A DNA stretch of 64,000 bases, taken from contig JBEKHH010000027.1 of assembly GCA_050012375.1 (NCBI GenBank), positions 1-64,000 on the forward strand. Direction: 5' to 3'. Every line of letters starts with the position of its first letter. Position 1 is the first letter of the stretch. The position numbers were made by a program, and so were the translations under genes. Shown piece after piece: positions 17,577-25,451 of the stretch. The DNA comes from PALSA-1353 sp050012375 (GTDB taxonomy: Bacteria > Planctomycetota > Phycisphaerae > Tepidisphaerales > Tepidisphaeraceae). Under the pieces are notes generated by a model, which saw only the letters and a list, made by a program, of their open reading frames with translations, had not been told where the DNA came from and searched no databases.

Positions 17577-17700
17577 AAAACCAGAAACCCGAAACCAGAA
17601 TGACGAATCAAACCCAAAATCCGAATTCCGAAAAGGCCGGCCGATTCGTCATTCGGTCATTCGGATTTGATTCGTCATTCTCGTTTCTGGTTTTTGGTTT
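17577..17700. repeat. Large imperfect inverted repeat built of ATTCGTCATTCGG units
   Basis: The 145-base gap between flgE and flbD is nearly filled by two arms that are imperfect reverse complements. The left arm contains CCAGAATGACGAATCAAA (about 17595-17612) and the right arm TTTGATTCGTCATTCTCG (about 17666-17683). Outer A-rich and T-rich flanks (AAACCAGAAAC, GTTTCTGGTTTTT) also pair. The centre carries further copies of CGTCATTCGG. It resembles dispersed palindromic elements I associate with planctomycete genomes, and it is not coding. Confidence 0.8.
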
Positions 17701-17715
17701 CCGAGGCCGCTTGTC

Positions 17716-17910
17716 ATGATCACCCTCACCCGTCTCAACGGCCAGGCCTTCGTGATAAACGCGGAGAAGATCCGCTATGTCGAGGCGACGCCGGACACCG
17801 TCGTGTGCTGCGACACCGGCGAAAAGCTCATGGTCCGCGAAACGTTGGCGGAAGTGACCCGCCGCGCCATTGAATACGCTCGCATTGTTCGCAGGTCGAT
17901 TGCCGATTGA
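17716..17910 (+). CDS. flbD: FlbD-family flagellar protein
   Basis: This 64-residue protein matches the small FlbD family (unrelated to Caulobacter FlbD), starting MITLTRLNGQAFVINAEKIR with the later GEKLMVRET. Such genes commonly lie between flgE and motA or fliL, and the exact role is not known. Size and position agree well with the family. It begins directly after the palindromic repeat, so the repeat may affect its expression relative to flgE. Confidence 0.85.
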   Translation: MITLTRLNGQAFVINAEKIRYVEATPDTVVCCDTGEKLMVRETLAEVTRRAIEYARIVRRSIAD

Positions 17911-17914
17911 TTCA

Positions 17915-17942
17915 TCGAGTTTTGTCTTTTTCGAGCCGATAG
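17915..17942 (+). promoter_or_regulatory. Candidate sigma-28 promoter upstream of fliL
   Basis: TCGAGTTT (17915-17922), 12 bases, then GCCGATAG (17935-17942) resembles the sigma-28 consensus TAAAGTTT-N11-GCCGATAA. Six of eight -35 positions and seven of eight -10 positions match, with a spacer one base longer. It lies in the 95-base gap before fliL. FliA (sigma-28) is encoded in the same locus. Confidence 0.35.
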
Positions 17943-18005
17943 AGCGAGCATGGGGTGGCGCGCGCGCCCCGGCTTATCGGACCAACGAAAGGGACGGAAC
18001 GTATC

Positions 18006-18623
18006 ATGGCGGAAAAAACAGAGAAAAAACCCGAAGCCGCTCCGGCGGCGGAGAAGAAGGGGCCTGGCAGACCCGAGGCCGCACCGGCCGCGGCAGCGCC
18101 CGCCAAGGGCGGCGGATTGCTCGCCAAGACCCCGGTCCTGGTCGGGGGCGTCATGTTGATCGAAGCCATTGTCCTGTTCGCGGGATTCAAGTTCATCACG
18201 GGAGGAGCCAGGAACGCCAACGCGGCCGATCTGACCGCTGGGGACAAAGGCGGGAAAGTGGACGGCGATAAGTCCGGTGCAGGCGATGCCAGCACCACGG
18301 CTGAGATTCAATTGCTCGATGCCCGCTTCCCCAACAAGCAAAACGGCCGGACCTTCATCTACGACATCCAGATATTCCTTTCCTGCAAGAAAGACATGGC
18401 CGAAAAAGTCAAACCGATGATTGCCGAGCACGCGGCCTTGATCCAGGACCGGATTCGGACCATAATTGCACAATCGGACCCCGACAAGCTCGGGGGCGGA
18501 TCCGAGCCGGGCCTTGAAACGCTTCGGCGACAAGTGAAATATCAGTTGGACGAAATCGTCGGCGAAGGATTGATCGACGATGTCCTGGTTCCTCGGTGCA
18601 TTCCGTTTCGCACCGATTACTAA
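18006..18623 (+). CDS. fliL: Flagellar basal-body-associated protein FliL
   Basis: This 205-residue protein has a charged, Ala/Pro-rich cytoplasmic N-terminus (residues 1-40) and one membrane span (PVLVGGVMLIEAIVLFAGF, about 42-60). Its periplasmic domain includes the FliL-type stretch MIAEHAALIQDRIRTIIAQS. FliL surrounds the stator units and supports torque. I chose the ATG at 18006; the upstream in-frame start at 17955 would add 17 residues that overlap the candidate promoter region. Normally fliM follows fliL, but here fliN does, after 60 bases. Confidence 0.85.
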   Translation: MAEKTEKKPEAAPAAEKKGPGRPEAAPAAAAPAKGGGLLAKTPVLVGGVMLIEAIVLFAGFKFITGGARNANAADLTAGDKGGKVDGDKSGAGDASTTAEIQLLDARFPNKQNGRTFIYDIQIFLSCKKDMAEKVKPMIAEHAALIQDRIRTIIAQSDPDKLGGGSEPGLETLRRQVKYQLDEIVGEGLIDDVLVPRCIPFRTDY

Positions 18624-18683
18624 TGGATGGCTCGGCGTGCGGTAGAAAACCGACGAGCATCCGATCACCAAGGATGGTGACCC

Positions 18684-19361
18684 ATGGCCGATCAACCGGC
18701 TCCCGCCGATTCCACTGGGCCTGATCCAATCGCCTCACCGCCAGAAGCAGCACCGCCCGCTGCCGCACCGCCCACGGTTCCCCCGACAGTCGCGCCAGCA
18801 CCGGCGGATGGGCCCGCCCGCGCGCCCGTAGTCGCTCAGGCCGCCGCGCCAGCCGATGCAGCCGCGCAGGCAGCCGGCGACGACGCCGCCCCGAGCCGGG
18901 AATCCGTCGATGCGCTCTTGAAGCAGGCCAACCTCGACGGCCCAGACTCCGTGGAAGGTGGCGATGGGTCCAAAAACCCTTCCATCGATCAGCTTTTGCA
19001 GCAGGCGAATTCAGAGGACGGCGCGGCCGTCGCTTCCCAACTCCCCGGCGCCGACGCCGAGGCCTTCAGGCTCCCCAGCTTTCAGCAGGTCATGGCTGAT
19101 GCGCAGGTCTCCAGCATCGACTTGCTTCGGGATGTCGAGCTAAACGTCAAGATCGAGCTGGGGCGCAGCCGGATGCTCGTCGAGGAGGTTCTCAAACTCG
19201 CCGAGGGAAGCGTCGTGGAGCTGGATAAGCTCGCGGGGGATCCGGTGGATGTGTTTGTGAACGAGCGCCTCGTCGCCCGTGGGGAGGTGCTGGTCCTCAA
19301 CGACAATTTCTGCGTGCGCGTCAACGAGATCGTGGCCGCCGTCAAAGAGGAGGGGATGTGA
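18684..19361 (+). CDS. fliN: Flagellar motor switch protein FliN with long N-terminal extension
   Basis: This is a 225-residue protein. The last 80 residues are a clear FliN/SpoA domain (VELNVKIELGRSRMLVEEV, LAEGSVVELDKLAGDPVDVF, NERLVARGEVLVLNDNF). FliN forms the bottom of the C ring and binds FliH and CheY. The first 120 or so residues are Ala/Pro-rich and disordered, with two copies of a DxLLKQANLD/DQLLQQANSE motif (around residues 73-115). Typical FliN is about 130 residues, so this extension is unusual. It overlaps fliO by four bases (GTGA). Confidence 0.92.
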   Translation: MADQPAPADSTGPDPIASPPEAAPPAAAPPTVPPTVAPAPADGPARAPVVAQAAAPADAAAQAAGDDAAPSRESVDALLKQANLDGPDSVEGGDGSKNPSIDQLLQQANSEDGAAVASQLPGADAEAFRLPSFQQVMADAQVSSIDLLRDVELNVKIELGRSRMLVEEVLKLAEGSVVELDKLAGDPVDVFVNERLVARGEVLVLNDNFCVRVNEIVAAVKEEGM

Positions 19362-20089
19362 AGTCAGCCAAAAACTTCCCTCTCGTCATGCGCTCATGGG
19401 GAGTGCTTTTGGGGCCTTTTTTTCTCCTTACGGTCCTCGCCGCCGTTCCAGCCATTAGCCAACCCGTCGGGGCCGCATCCAAACCGGCTTTCGATGTCAG
19501 GTCCATCTCGGCGGAGGATTCGCTGGAAAGCCAGCCGATTGCCCTGGATTCTTCGGGGGCAGGGGCGAAATCCGCCCCGCCTTCGGAATCGCCGGCTGCA
19601 TTCGGCGCCACGCGCGTGATTTTGGCGCTCGCCGGGGTGGTTGGCCTGATCTTCCTTCTGCGCGGGGGCGCCCGGCGTCTGTTTCCCGGCGCTGCCCCCG
19701 TCCGCGCCAACTCCGCGGTGAAGGTCCTGGCACGATGTCCGATCTCCCCGAAACAACACCTTCTGGTGATTCAGTTTGGCAAACGGCTGGTATTGGTAGG
19801 CGACACCGGCTCGCACCTCAACCCATTGTGTGAGATCAGCGATCCCGAAGAAGCCGCCGGCGTTCTGGCGCAGGCTCGCGACGAATCCATGTCCGCCGCC
19901 CGGCGATTCGATTCATTCTTCGGCCTGGCCCGAAAGGGATTTGCCGAAACTCCCACTGCGCCGGAGGAGCGCTTCGACGATTCGCATGAGATCATCGCCG
20001 ACGATCCAACTCTGGAAACGACGCGAAGGGAACTCGCCGGTCTATCGGACAAAGTCCGCGACGTGGCGCGCCAACTCGGCAGCGCATAA
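19358..20089 (+). CDS. fliO: Flagellar biosynthesis protein FliO
   Basis: This 243-residue protein has a signal-like N-terminal hydrophobic stretch and a second membrane span at about residues 85-105 (VILALAGVVGLIFLLRGGAR). A short FliO domain follows (NSAVKVLARCPISPKQHLLV and KRLVLVGDTGSHL). FliO helps assemble the FliP ring of the export gate and usually lies between fliN and fliP, as here. It starts with GTG overlapping the fliN stop. The C-terminal 90 residues are polar and variable. A 125-base A-rich gap follows before fliP, with no clear signal in it. Confidence 0.85.
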   Translation: MKSAKNFPLVMRSWGVLLGPFFLLTVLAAVPAISQPVGAASKPAFDVRSISAEDSLESQPIALDSSGAGAKSAPPSESPAAFGATRVILALAGVVGLIFLLRGGARRLFPGAAPVRANSAVKVLARCPISPKQHLLVIQFGKRLVLVGDTGSHLNPLCEISDPEEAAGVLAQARDESMSAARRFDSFFGLARKGFAETPTAPEERFDDSHEIIADDPTLETTRRELAGLSDKVRDVARQLGSA

Positions 20090-20214
20090 ACTGCGCCGGG
20101 GAAAAATTCAAAAAAGCGAAAAGAAAATCTCGAGATTATCGCGCTCGCTCTATCGTTTCACAAAACACCTGATAAATTGGCGCGCGTTGCGACACGAGGA
20201 GAAAGGATGCTCTC

Positions 20215-21027
20215 GTGAAAGAGATCGTGCGGGGCGTGTGCTTAGTCTGTTTGGTTCTCGCATTGCCGGCAGGCGCGCTGGCGGATGACGCTTTGCCGGC
20301 GATGTCATCCAACACGGCAATGCCATCCACCGACAATCCGGTGGCCAGCGTCGAACGCCAGCTTCCAGACCTATCCAAGCGCGAGAATTTTTCCGCGGCG
20401 ATGCAGATCATCATTCTGCTGACGGTCCTGTCGCTGGCCCCGGCGATTTTGCTGATGATGACGAGCTTCACCCGCATCGTCATCGTGCTGGCCCTGCTCC
20501 GCCAGGCGCTGGGCACGCAGCAGCTTCCGCCCAACCAGATTCTCATCGGGTTGGCGATGTTCATGACGTTTCTGATCATGGGTCCCACCTGGCAGCGCGT
20601 GAACGACCGCGCGCTTCAGCCGTACATGAACGGCAAGATGACCCAGATGCAGGCCCTGTCCGAATCCATGAAACCCATTCGCCAATTCATGATCGAGCAG
20701 ATCCATCAAAGCCGAAACGAAGCGGACGTGGATTTGTTCATGCAGTTCGCGCACCAGAAGCGCGCCTCGACGTGGCAGGATGTCGGCACCACGGCGTTGA
20801 TTCCGGCCTTCATGCTCAGCGAACTCAAGACCGCGTTTCTCCTGGGCTTTCGCGTCTATTTGCCGTTTGTGGTCATCGACATGGTCATCTCCGCCGTGCT
20901 GGTCAGCATGGGCATGATGATGCTCCCGCCCACGCTGATTTCCTTGCCGTTTAAGTTGTTGCTGTTCGTTTTGGTTGATGGCTGGCACTTGATTACGGCC
21001 AGCCTCATGGGTAGTTTTGTAACTTAG
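20215..21027 (+). CDS. fliP: Flagellar export gate protein FliP
   Basis: This 270-residue inner-membrane protein is FliP. A cleavable signal sequence (residues about 1-24) is followed by the family hallmark LLMMTSFTRIVIVLALLRQA. A second conserved stretch is TALIPAFMLSELKTAFLLGF, and VSMGMMMLPP is also present. FliP pentamers form the core of the type III export channel together with FliQ and FliR. The GTG start at 20215 is preceded by GAGGAGAAAGGA. Confidence 0.97.
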   Translation: MKEIVRGVCLVCLVLALPAGALADDALPAMSSNTAMPSTDNPVASVERQLPDLSKRENFSAAMQIIILLTVLSLAPAILLMMTSFTRIVIVLALLRQALGTQQLPPNQILIGLAMFMTFLIMGPTWQRVNDRALQPYMNGKMTQMQALSESMKPIRQFMIEQIHQSRNEADVDLFMQFAHQKRASTWQDVGTTALIPAFMLSELKTAFLLGFRVYLPFVVIDMVISAVLVSMGMMMLPPTLISLPFKLLLFVLVDGWHLITASLMGSFVT

Positions 21028-21101
21028 ATCGCCGCAAATCAAAGAGCGTCCATGGATGGACGTTTGAGGCGATCGATGACGCTCAAGGAAGGGTGTTGGC
21101 C

Positions 21102-21365
21102 ATGTCTTCGCAGCAAGCCTCCGAGTTGATTCGGGATACGCTGTTGCTCGCCCTGTCGATTTCCGCGCCGATGCTGGTCATCGGACTGATCGTGGGCATC
21201 ACCATTTCGTTGCTCCAGGCGCTGACGCAGATCCAGGAGCAGACCCTCACCTTCATTCCCAAAATCGTCTCCATGGTCGCCGCCGCCATCGCCCTGATGC
21301 CGTGGATGAGCCACCGGCTCATGCAATATGCGGTGGATATGTTCATGAGCGGCCGGCTTCACTGA
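21102..21365 (+). CDS. fliQ: Flagellar export gate protein FliQ
   Basis: This 87-residue protein has two membrane spans and the FliQ signature LLQALTQIQEQTLTFIPKIV. It wraps around the FliP-FliR core of the export gate. I chose the ATG at 21102, preceded by AAGGAAGGG. A GTG three codons upstream is possible but sits on the ribosome binding site. fliR follows within 12 bases. Confidence 0.95.
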   Translation: MSSQQASELIRDTLLLALSISAPMLVIGLIVGITISLLQALTQIQEQTLTFIPKIVSMVAAAIALMPWMSHRLMQYAVDMFMSGRLH

Positions 21366-21376
21366 TTGAAACCATC

Positions 21377-22144
21377 ATGCTTCAGGTCGCGCTCAACTTC
21401 ATTCCGATCTACGTGCTGGTGCTGTTCAGGATCGCCGGCATGATGATCTGGGCGCCGCTGCTGGGGAGCACGCAAATCCCCAAGCGCGTCAAGGCGCTGA
21501 TCGCGTGCGTTCTGGCCGCCGCCATTGCCCCGAACCTCTCCGTCCAGGTCGCGATTCCAACCACATCCTGGGGCCTGGCGACGGCCATTGGCGGCGAGAT
21601 CATCTTCGGCGCGTCCATGGGGCTCATCCTCAGCCTGGTCTTCATCGCCGTGCAATGGGCCGGTGAAATCATGGGACAGCAAATGGGCCTCAATCTAGGC
21701 GAAACCTTCAACCCCCAATTTGGCGGGGGGAGTTCGGTCGTCGGCGATCTCTATTTTTTTCTCACTCTCCTGATTTTTCTTTCCATCGGCGGGCACCTGG
21801 CCATGATCAAAGGCGTTTTCGAAAGCTTCGCGGCCTTGCCGCTCTTGTCCGTTTCCATGAGCCGCCCGCTGCTGGACACGATTATTTCCGTGTTCCAGGG
21901 GGCGACGGTGCTGGCGATGCAATTGGCCGCGCCCATGCTCGTCACCATGCTCATCGTCGATATGGTTCTGGGGTTCGTTGGGAAAACCGTGCCGCAGTTG
22001 AACATCATGACCGCCGGCATCTCCGTGCGCACCCTGGCCGGAACGATGGTCCTGATCCTTGGATTGAGTTTGAGCAGTTCAATCATCCGCGGCCAGCTTG
22101 GCGGCATGGTTCAGCTTGTCTTGCGGATGTACGCGCCGCGATGA
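21377..22144 (+). CDS. fliR: Flagellar export gate protein FliR
   Basis: This 255-residue multi-spanning membrane protein contains the FliR motifs LFRIAGMMIWAPLLGSTQIP and GQQMGLNLGETFNPQFGGG. It combines with FliP and FliQ to make the export gate and interacts with FlhB. I chose the ATG at 21377. The coding frame is open further upstream but overlaps fliQ. It sits in the standard fliP-fliQ-fliR-flhB-flhA order. Confidence 0.94.
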   Translation: MLQVALNFIPIYVLVLFRIAGMMIWAPLLGSTQIPKRVKALIACVLAAAIAPNLSVQVAIPTTSWGLATAIGGEIIFGASMGLILSLVFIAVQWAGEIMGQQMGLNLGETFNPQFGGGSSVVGDLYFFLTLLIFLSIGGHLAMIKGVFESFAALPLLSVSMSRPLLDTIISVFQGATVLAMQLAAPMLVTMLIVDMVLGFVGKTVPQLNIMTAGISVRTLAGTMVLILGLSLSSSIIRGQLGGMVQLVLRMYAPR

Positions 22145-22171
22145 CGGCGTTAGCGATGAGGTAGTTGGCAT

Positions 22172-23254
22172 ATGGCGGAGTCCTCAGGCGATAAGACCGA
22201 ACAACCGACAGCCAGACGGCGCACGGAAGCTCGTCAGCAGGGCAATATCGCCCGCAGCCACGATCTCACCAGCGCCATGCTGCTGATCGGCGCTCTGTAC
22301 CTGCTGAAATGGTTCGGACCCAAGCTCATCTTCACCCTGCGCGATGTCGTGGCCCAAGCGCTGGCCGGCTCGTCCCTGTCCGATTTCAGCGTCCGCGGCG
22401 CCGGCGAGCTGACCCTCAACAGCGTGGGGGAGGTCTCCATCGCCCTGGCGCCCCTCTTGGCCGGCGCGGCCCTCATCGCCATCGTTGGCAACGTCCTCCA
22501 GGTCGGGTTCAATTTCACCCCGCAACGGCTGGCGATGAATTTCGCCGCCCTCAGCCCCGTGCGCGGTTTCAACAAAATGTTCCGTTTCGGGCAGGGCGGC
22601 CTGCAACTGCTCATGAACCTGCTCAAGGTCGTGTTGGTGGGGTCGGTGGCCTGGTCGGCCATCGGCGGCCGGCTCGGACAGATCATTTGCGTTCAGCAGC
22701 TATCGTTTCTCCAGATTTTCGCCCTCGGCGCCGACATCGTGTTCAACATCTGCCTTCGCGTCGGCGTTGTGCTGCTGGTGTTGGCGATCCTCGACTACGT
22801 TTACCAGCGCTTCCGCGTGGAAAAGTCGCTGAAAATGACCAAGCAAGAGGTCAAGGACGAGATGCGCAGCATGGAAGGCGATCCGATCATGAAGCAGCGG
22901 CGCAAGCAGGTCGCCGTCCAACGCCACATGCAAAGGCTCAAGAACGACGTCCCCAAGGCCGACGTCGTCGTCACCAATCCCACGCACTACGCGGTTGCCC
23001 TGAAGTACGAGGAATCCAAAATGCGCGCCCCCAAGCTCGTCGCCAAGGGCATGGATTTCATGGCCCAGCGCATCCGGGAATTGGCCGTCGAGGCCGGCGT
23101 TCCCATCATCGAGCGCGCCCCGCTGGCGCGGGCGATTTATCGAATGGTCGATGTCGGCGAGGAAATCCCCGAAGAATTCTACGCCGCCGTCGCCGAACTC
23201 CTCGCTTACGTTTACGAACTAACCGGAAAGGTGAGGCATCCGATCCCCGCATGA
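22172..23254 (+). CDS. flhB: Flagellar export switch protein FlhB
   Basis: This 360-residue protein has four membrane spans in the first 210 residues. The cytoplasmic domain contains the autocleavage site NPTH (VVVTNPTHYAVALKY, about residues 266-280). FlhB cleaves itself between Asn and Pro, and with FliK changes export specificity from hook to filament proteins. The N-terminus (GDKTEQPTARRRTEARQQG) is the standard family start. A strong hairpin lies in the 42-base gap before flhA. Confidence 0.97.
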   Translation: MAESSGDKTEQPTARRRTEARQQGNIARSHDLTSAMLLIGALYLLKWFGPKLIFTLRDVVAQALAGSSLSDFSVRGAGELTLNSVGEVSIALAPLLAGAALIAIVGNVLQVGFNFTPQRLAMNFAALSPVRGFNKMFRFGQGGLQLLMNLLKVVLVGSVAWSAIGGRLGQIICVQQLSFLQIFALGADIVFNICLRVGVVLLVLAILDYVYQRFRVEKSLKMTKQEVKDEMRSMEGDPIMKQRRKQVAVQRHMQRLKNDVPKADVVVTNPTHYAVALKYEESKMRAPKLVAKGMDFMAQRIRELAVEAGVPIIERAPLARAIYRMVDVGEEIPEEFYAAVAELLAYVYELTGKVRHPIPA

Positions 23255-23259
23255 CCGGA

Positions 23260-23282
23260 CCCGCCGACTCAAAGTCGGCGGG
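23260..23282. repeat. Perfect 10-base-stem hairpin between flhB and flhA
   Basis: CCCGCCGACT and AGTCGGCGGG are exact reverse complements around a CAA loop, filling most of the gap between flhB and flhA. No T-run follows. It may be an RNA stability element or one copy of a dispersed palindrome. Confidence 0.65.
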
Positions 23283-23296
23283 CCGCACGATTTCAA

Positions 23297-25399
23297 ATGG
23301 CCGCCATTCCCGCCCATCCTCTGCTGATCAAGTTCCGCGACAGCCGCGGGATGATCTTCCCGATCGCGTTCGTGAGCCTGGTGCTGGTGATCCTGGTTCC
23401 GTTGCCGACGGGCGTTTTGGACATCCTGCTCTGCTTCAACATCACCCTGTCGGTCATTGTGTTGGTGACGACCACTTATGTTTCCAGCGCGCTTGAGCTG
23501 GCGGTCTTCCCGTCCCTTCTGCTGGCATTGACCCTCTTTCGCCTGGTGCTGAACGTCGCGACCGTCCGGCTGATTCTCACGGCCGGCGACCGGGCCGGCG
23601 ACGCCAACACCGCCATGACCGCCGCCGGCGAAGTGATCTACACCTTCGCCAATTTCGTCACCAAGGGTTCGCTGGCGGTCGGCGTCATCATCTTCATCAT
23701 CATCGTCGTCATTCAGTTCGCGGTCATCACCAAAGGCGCCACGCGCATTTCGGAAGTGGCCGCTCGATTCACCTTGGACGCGATGCCCGGCAAACAGATG
23801 GCCATCGACGCCGACCTCAACGCCGGAACCATCAACGAACCGGAAGCGAGAAAACGGCGCTCCAATATCGCGCAGGAGGCCGATTTTTACGGGGCCATGG
23901 ATGGCGCCAGCAAATTCGTCCGCGGCGACGCCATCGCCGGCATCATCATCACTTTCGTCAACGTCCTGGGCGGCCTGTACGTCGGGATGTTCGAGCACAA
24001 TTGGTCCCTGCTGGATTGCCTGGCGCTGTACACCAAATTGTCGATCGGCGACGGCTTGGTGAGCCAGGTCCCCGCCTTTATCGTCTCCCTGGCGGCGGGC
24101 CTGATCATCACCCGCACCAGCAGCAAGAACAATCTTGGCGAAGAAGTCATCAGCCAGGTTTTCGCCCAGCCCAAGGCCTTGTTCATCGCTTGCGTGTTCA
24201 TCGTGCTGATGATGTTCACCGGCCTGCCGAAGGGCCCGCTGTTCGTGCTCGGCACCAGTTGCGCCCTGCTGGCGGCGACCGTGTCGCGGAGCCAGAAGAG
24301 GGTCGCCATCGCCGCCGCCCACGAAAAAGACAAATCCGCCAAAAAAGAACCCGACAAAATCGAAAAGGTGCTGGACCTCGACGCGATGGAACTGGAAGTC
24401 GGCTACGGCCTGGTGCGGCTGGTGGACACGACCAAGGGCGGCGATCTCCTCGACCGCATCAGCATGGTTCGCCGCCAGGTGGCCCTCGACCTCGGCATCA
24501 TCGTCCCTCCCGTGCGCATCCGCGACAACATTCAGCTTGGCGTGAACGATTACGTCGTCCGCATCAAGGGCCAGAGCGTCGGCAAGGGCGTCGCCTATCC
24601 CGAGCAGTTCCTGGCGATGGACAACGGCGCCACCACCGGCCCCATTGCCGGCGCTACCAAGACCACCGAGCCCGCCTTCGGTCTGCCGGCCTATTGGATC
24701 ACCGAGTCCCAGCGACCCCAGGCTGATCTGAACAACTACACCGTCGTCGAGGCCAGCGCCGTCATCGCCACGCATCTCACCGAACTGATCAAGAACCACG
24801 CCCACGAACTTCTCTCGCGGCAGGCGGTGAAGAACCTTCTGGACAATCTCAAAGTCCGCGTTCCCGCGCTGATCGAGGAGGTCATTCCAACCCTCGTCAA
24901 GCCAGGCGAACTGCAAAAGGTGATGCAAAACCTGCTTCGCGAGCGCGTTCCGGTTCGCGATCTGGAAACCATCCTGGAAACCGTCAGCGACTATGCCTCC
25001 CGGACCAAGGACCTGGAAGTTCTCAGCGAATACGCCCGCCACGCGCTGGCTCGAACGATTTGCAAGCAATACGTGGACGATCGCGACCGCCTCTGGTGCC
25101 TCACGCTCGATCCAGCCGTGGAGGAATTGATCAGCAGCCACCTGGAGCGATCGGACCGCGGCACGACCAATACGCTGCCGCCGCAGACCGCCCAGCAGAT
25201 CGTGCAGCAAATCGTGGCCAAGAGCGCCGAGCTGACGCAGGCGGGTCGTTTATCCGTGCTGCTCTGCGGGCCGCAAATCCGCGCCGCGGTGCGGCGAATG
25301 ATCGAATACAGCGCGTCCAATTTGGCCGTGCTGGGCTACAACGAAATCGTGCCGGAGGCGACGGTTGAAGCCGTCGCCCTGGTTGGACTCAACGGGTGA
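23297..25399 (+). CDS. flhA: Flagellar export gate protein FlhA
   Basis: This 700-residue protein is FlhA. Eight membrane spans cover the first 320 residues, with the FHIPEP-family stretch DAMPGKQMAIDADLNAG and the following GTINEPEARKRR. A large cytoplasmic domain receives chaperone-substrate complexes and FliJ. FlhA forms a nine-subunit ring under the export gate and uses proton motive force. The ATG at 23297 lacks a clear ribosome binding site because the upstream hairpin occupies that region. flhF follows after 52 bases. Confidence 0.97.
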   Translation: MAAIPAHPLLIKFRDSRGMIFPIAFVSLVLVILVPLPTGVLDILLCFNITLSVIVLVTTTYVSSALELAVFPSLLLALTLFRLVLNVATVRLILTAGDRAGDANTAMTAAGEVIYTFANFVTKGSLAVGVIIFIIIVVIQFAVITKGATRISEVAARFTLDAMPGKQMAIDADLNAGTINEPEARKRRSNIAQEADFYGAMDGASKFVRGDAIAGIIITFVNVLGGLYVGMFEHNWSLLDCLALYTKLSIGDGLVSQVPAFIVSLAAGLIITRTSSKNNLGEEVISQVFAQPKALFIACVFIVLMMFTGLPKGPLFVLGTSCALLAATVSRSQKRVAIAAAHEKDKSAKKEPDKIEKVLDLDAMELEVGYGLVRLVDTTKGGDLLDRISMVRRQVALDLGIIVPPVRIRDNIQLGVNDYVVRIKGQSVGKGVAYPEQFLAMDNGATTGPIAGATKTTEPAFGLPAYWITESQRPQADLNNYTVVEASAVIATHLTELIKNHAHELLSRQAVKNLLDNLKVRVPALIEEVIPTLVKPGELQKVMQNLLRERVPVRDLETILETVSDYASRTKDLEVLSEYARHALARTICKQYVDDRDRLWCLTLDPAVEELISSHLERSDRGTTNTLPPQTAQQIVQQIVAKSAELTQAGRLSVLLCGPQIRAAVRRMIEYSASNLAVLGYNEIVPEATVEAVALVGLNG

Positions 25400-25414
25400 A
25401 CCCGCGCTGCGGGT
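25400..25414. repeat. Short hairpin between flhA and flhF
   Basis: ACCCGC and GCGGGT form a perfect six-base stem with a three-base loop immediately after the flhA stop codon. It is similar in character to the other junction palindromes of this locus. Confidence 0.4.
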
Positions 25415-25451
25415 GACCTGCTTTCAGTGACAGGCGTGAAGGTGCATTGCC

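Noticed and set aside
23219..25210. 663-codon open frame antisense to flhA
   Set aside because: It is a shadow of flhA created by strong third-position GC bias. The translation is His/Asp/Gly/Gln-rich with no known motif, while flhA is certain.
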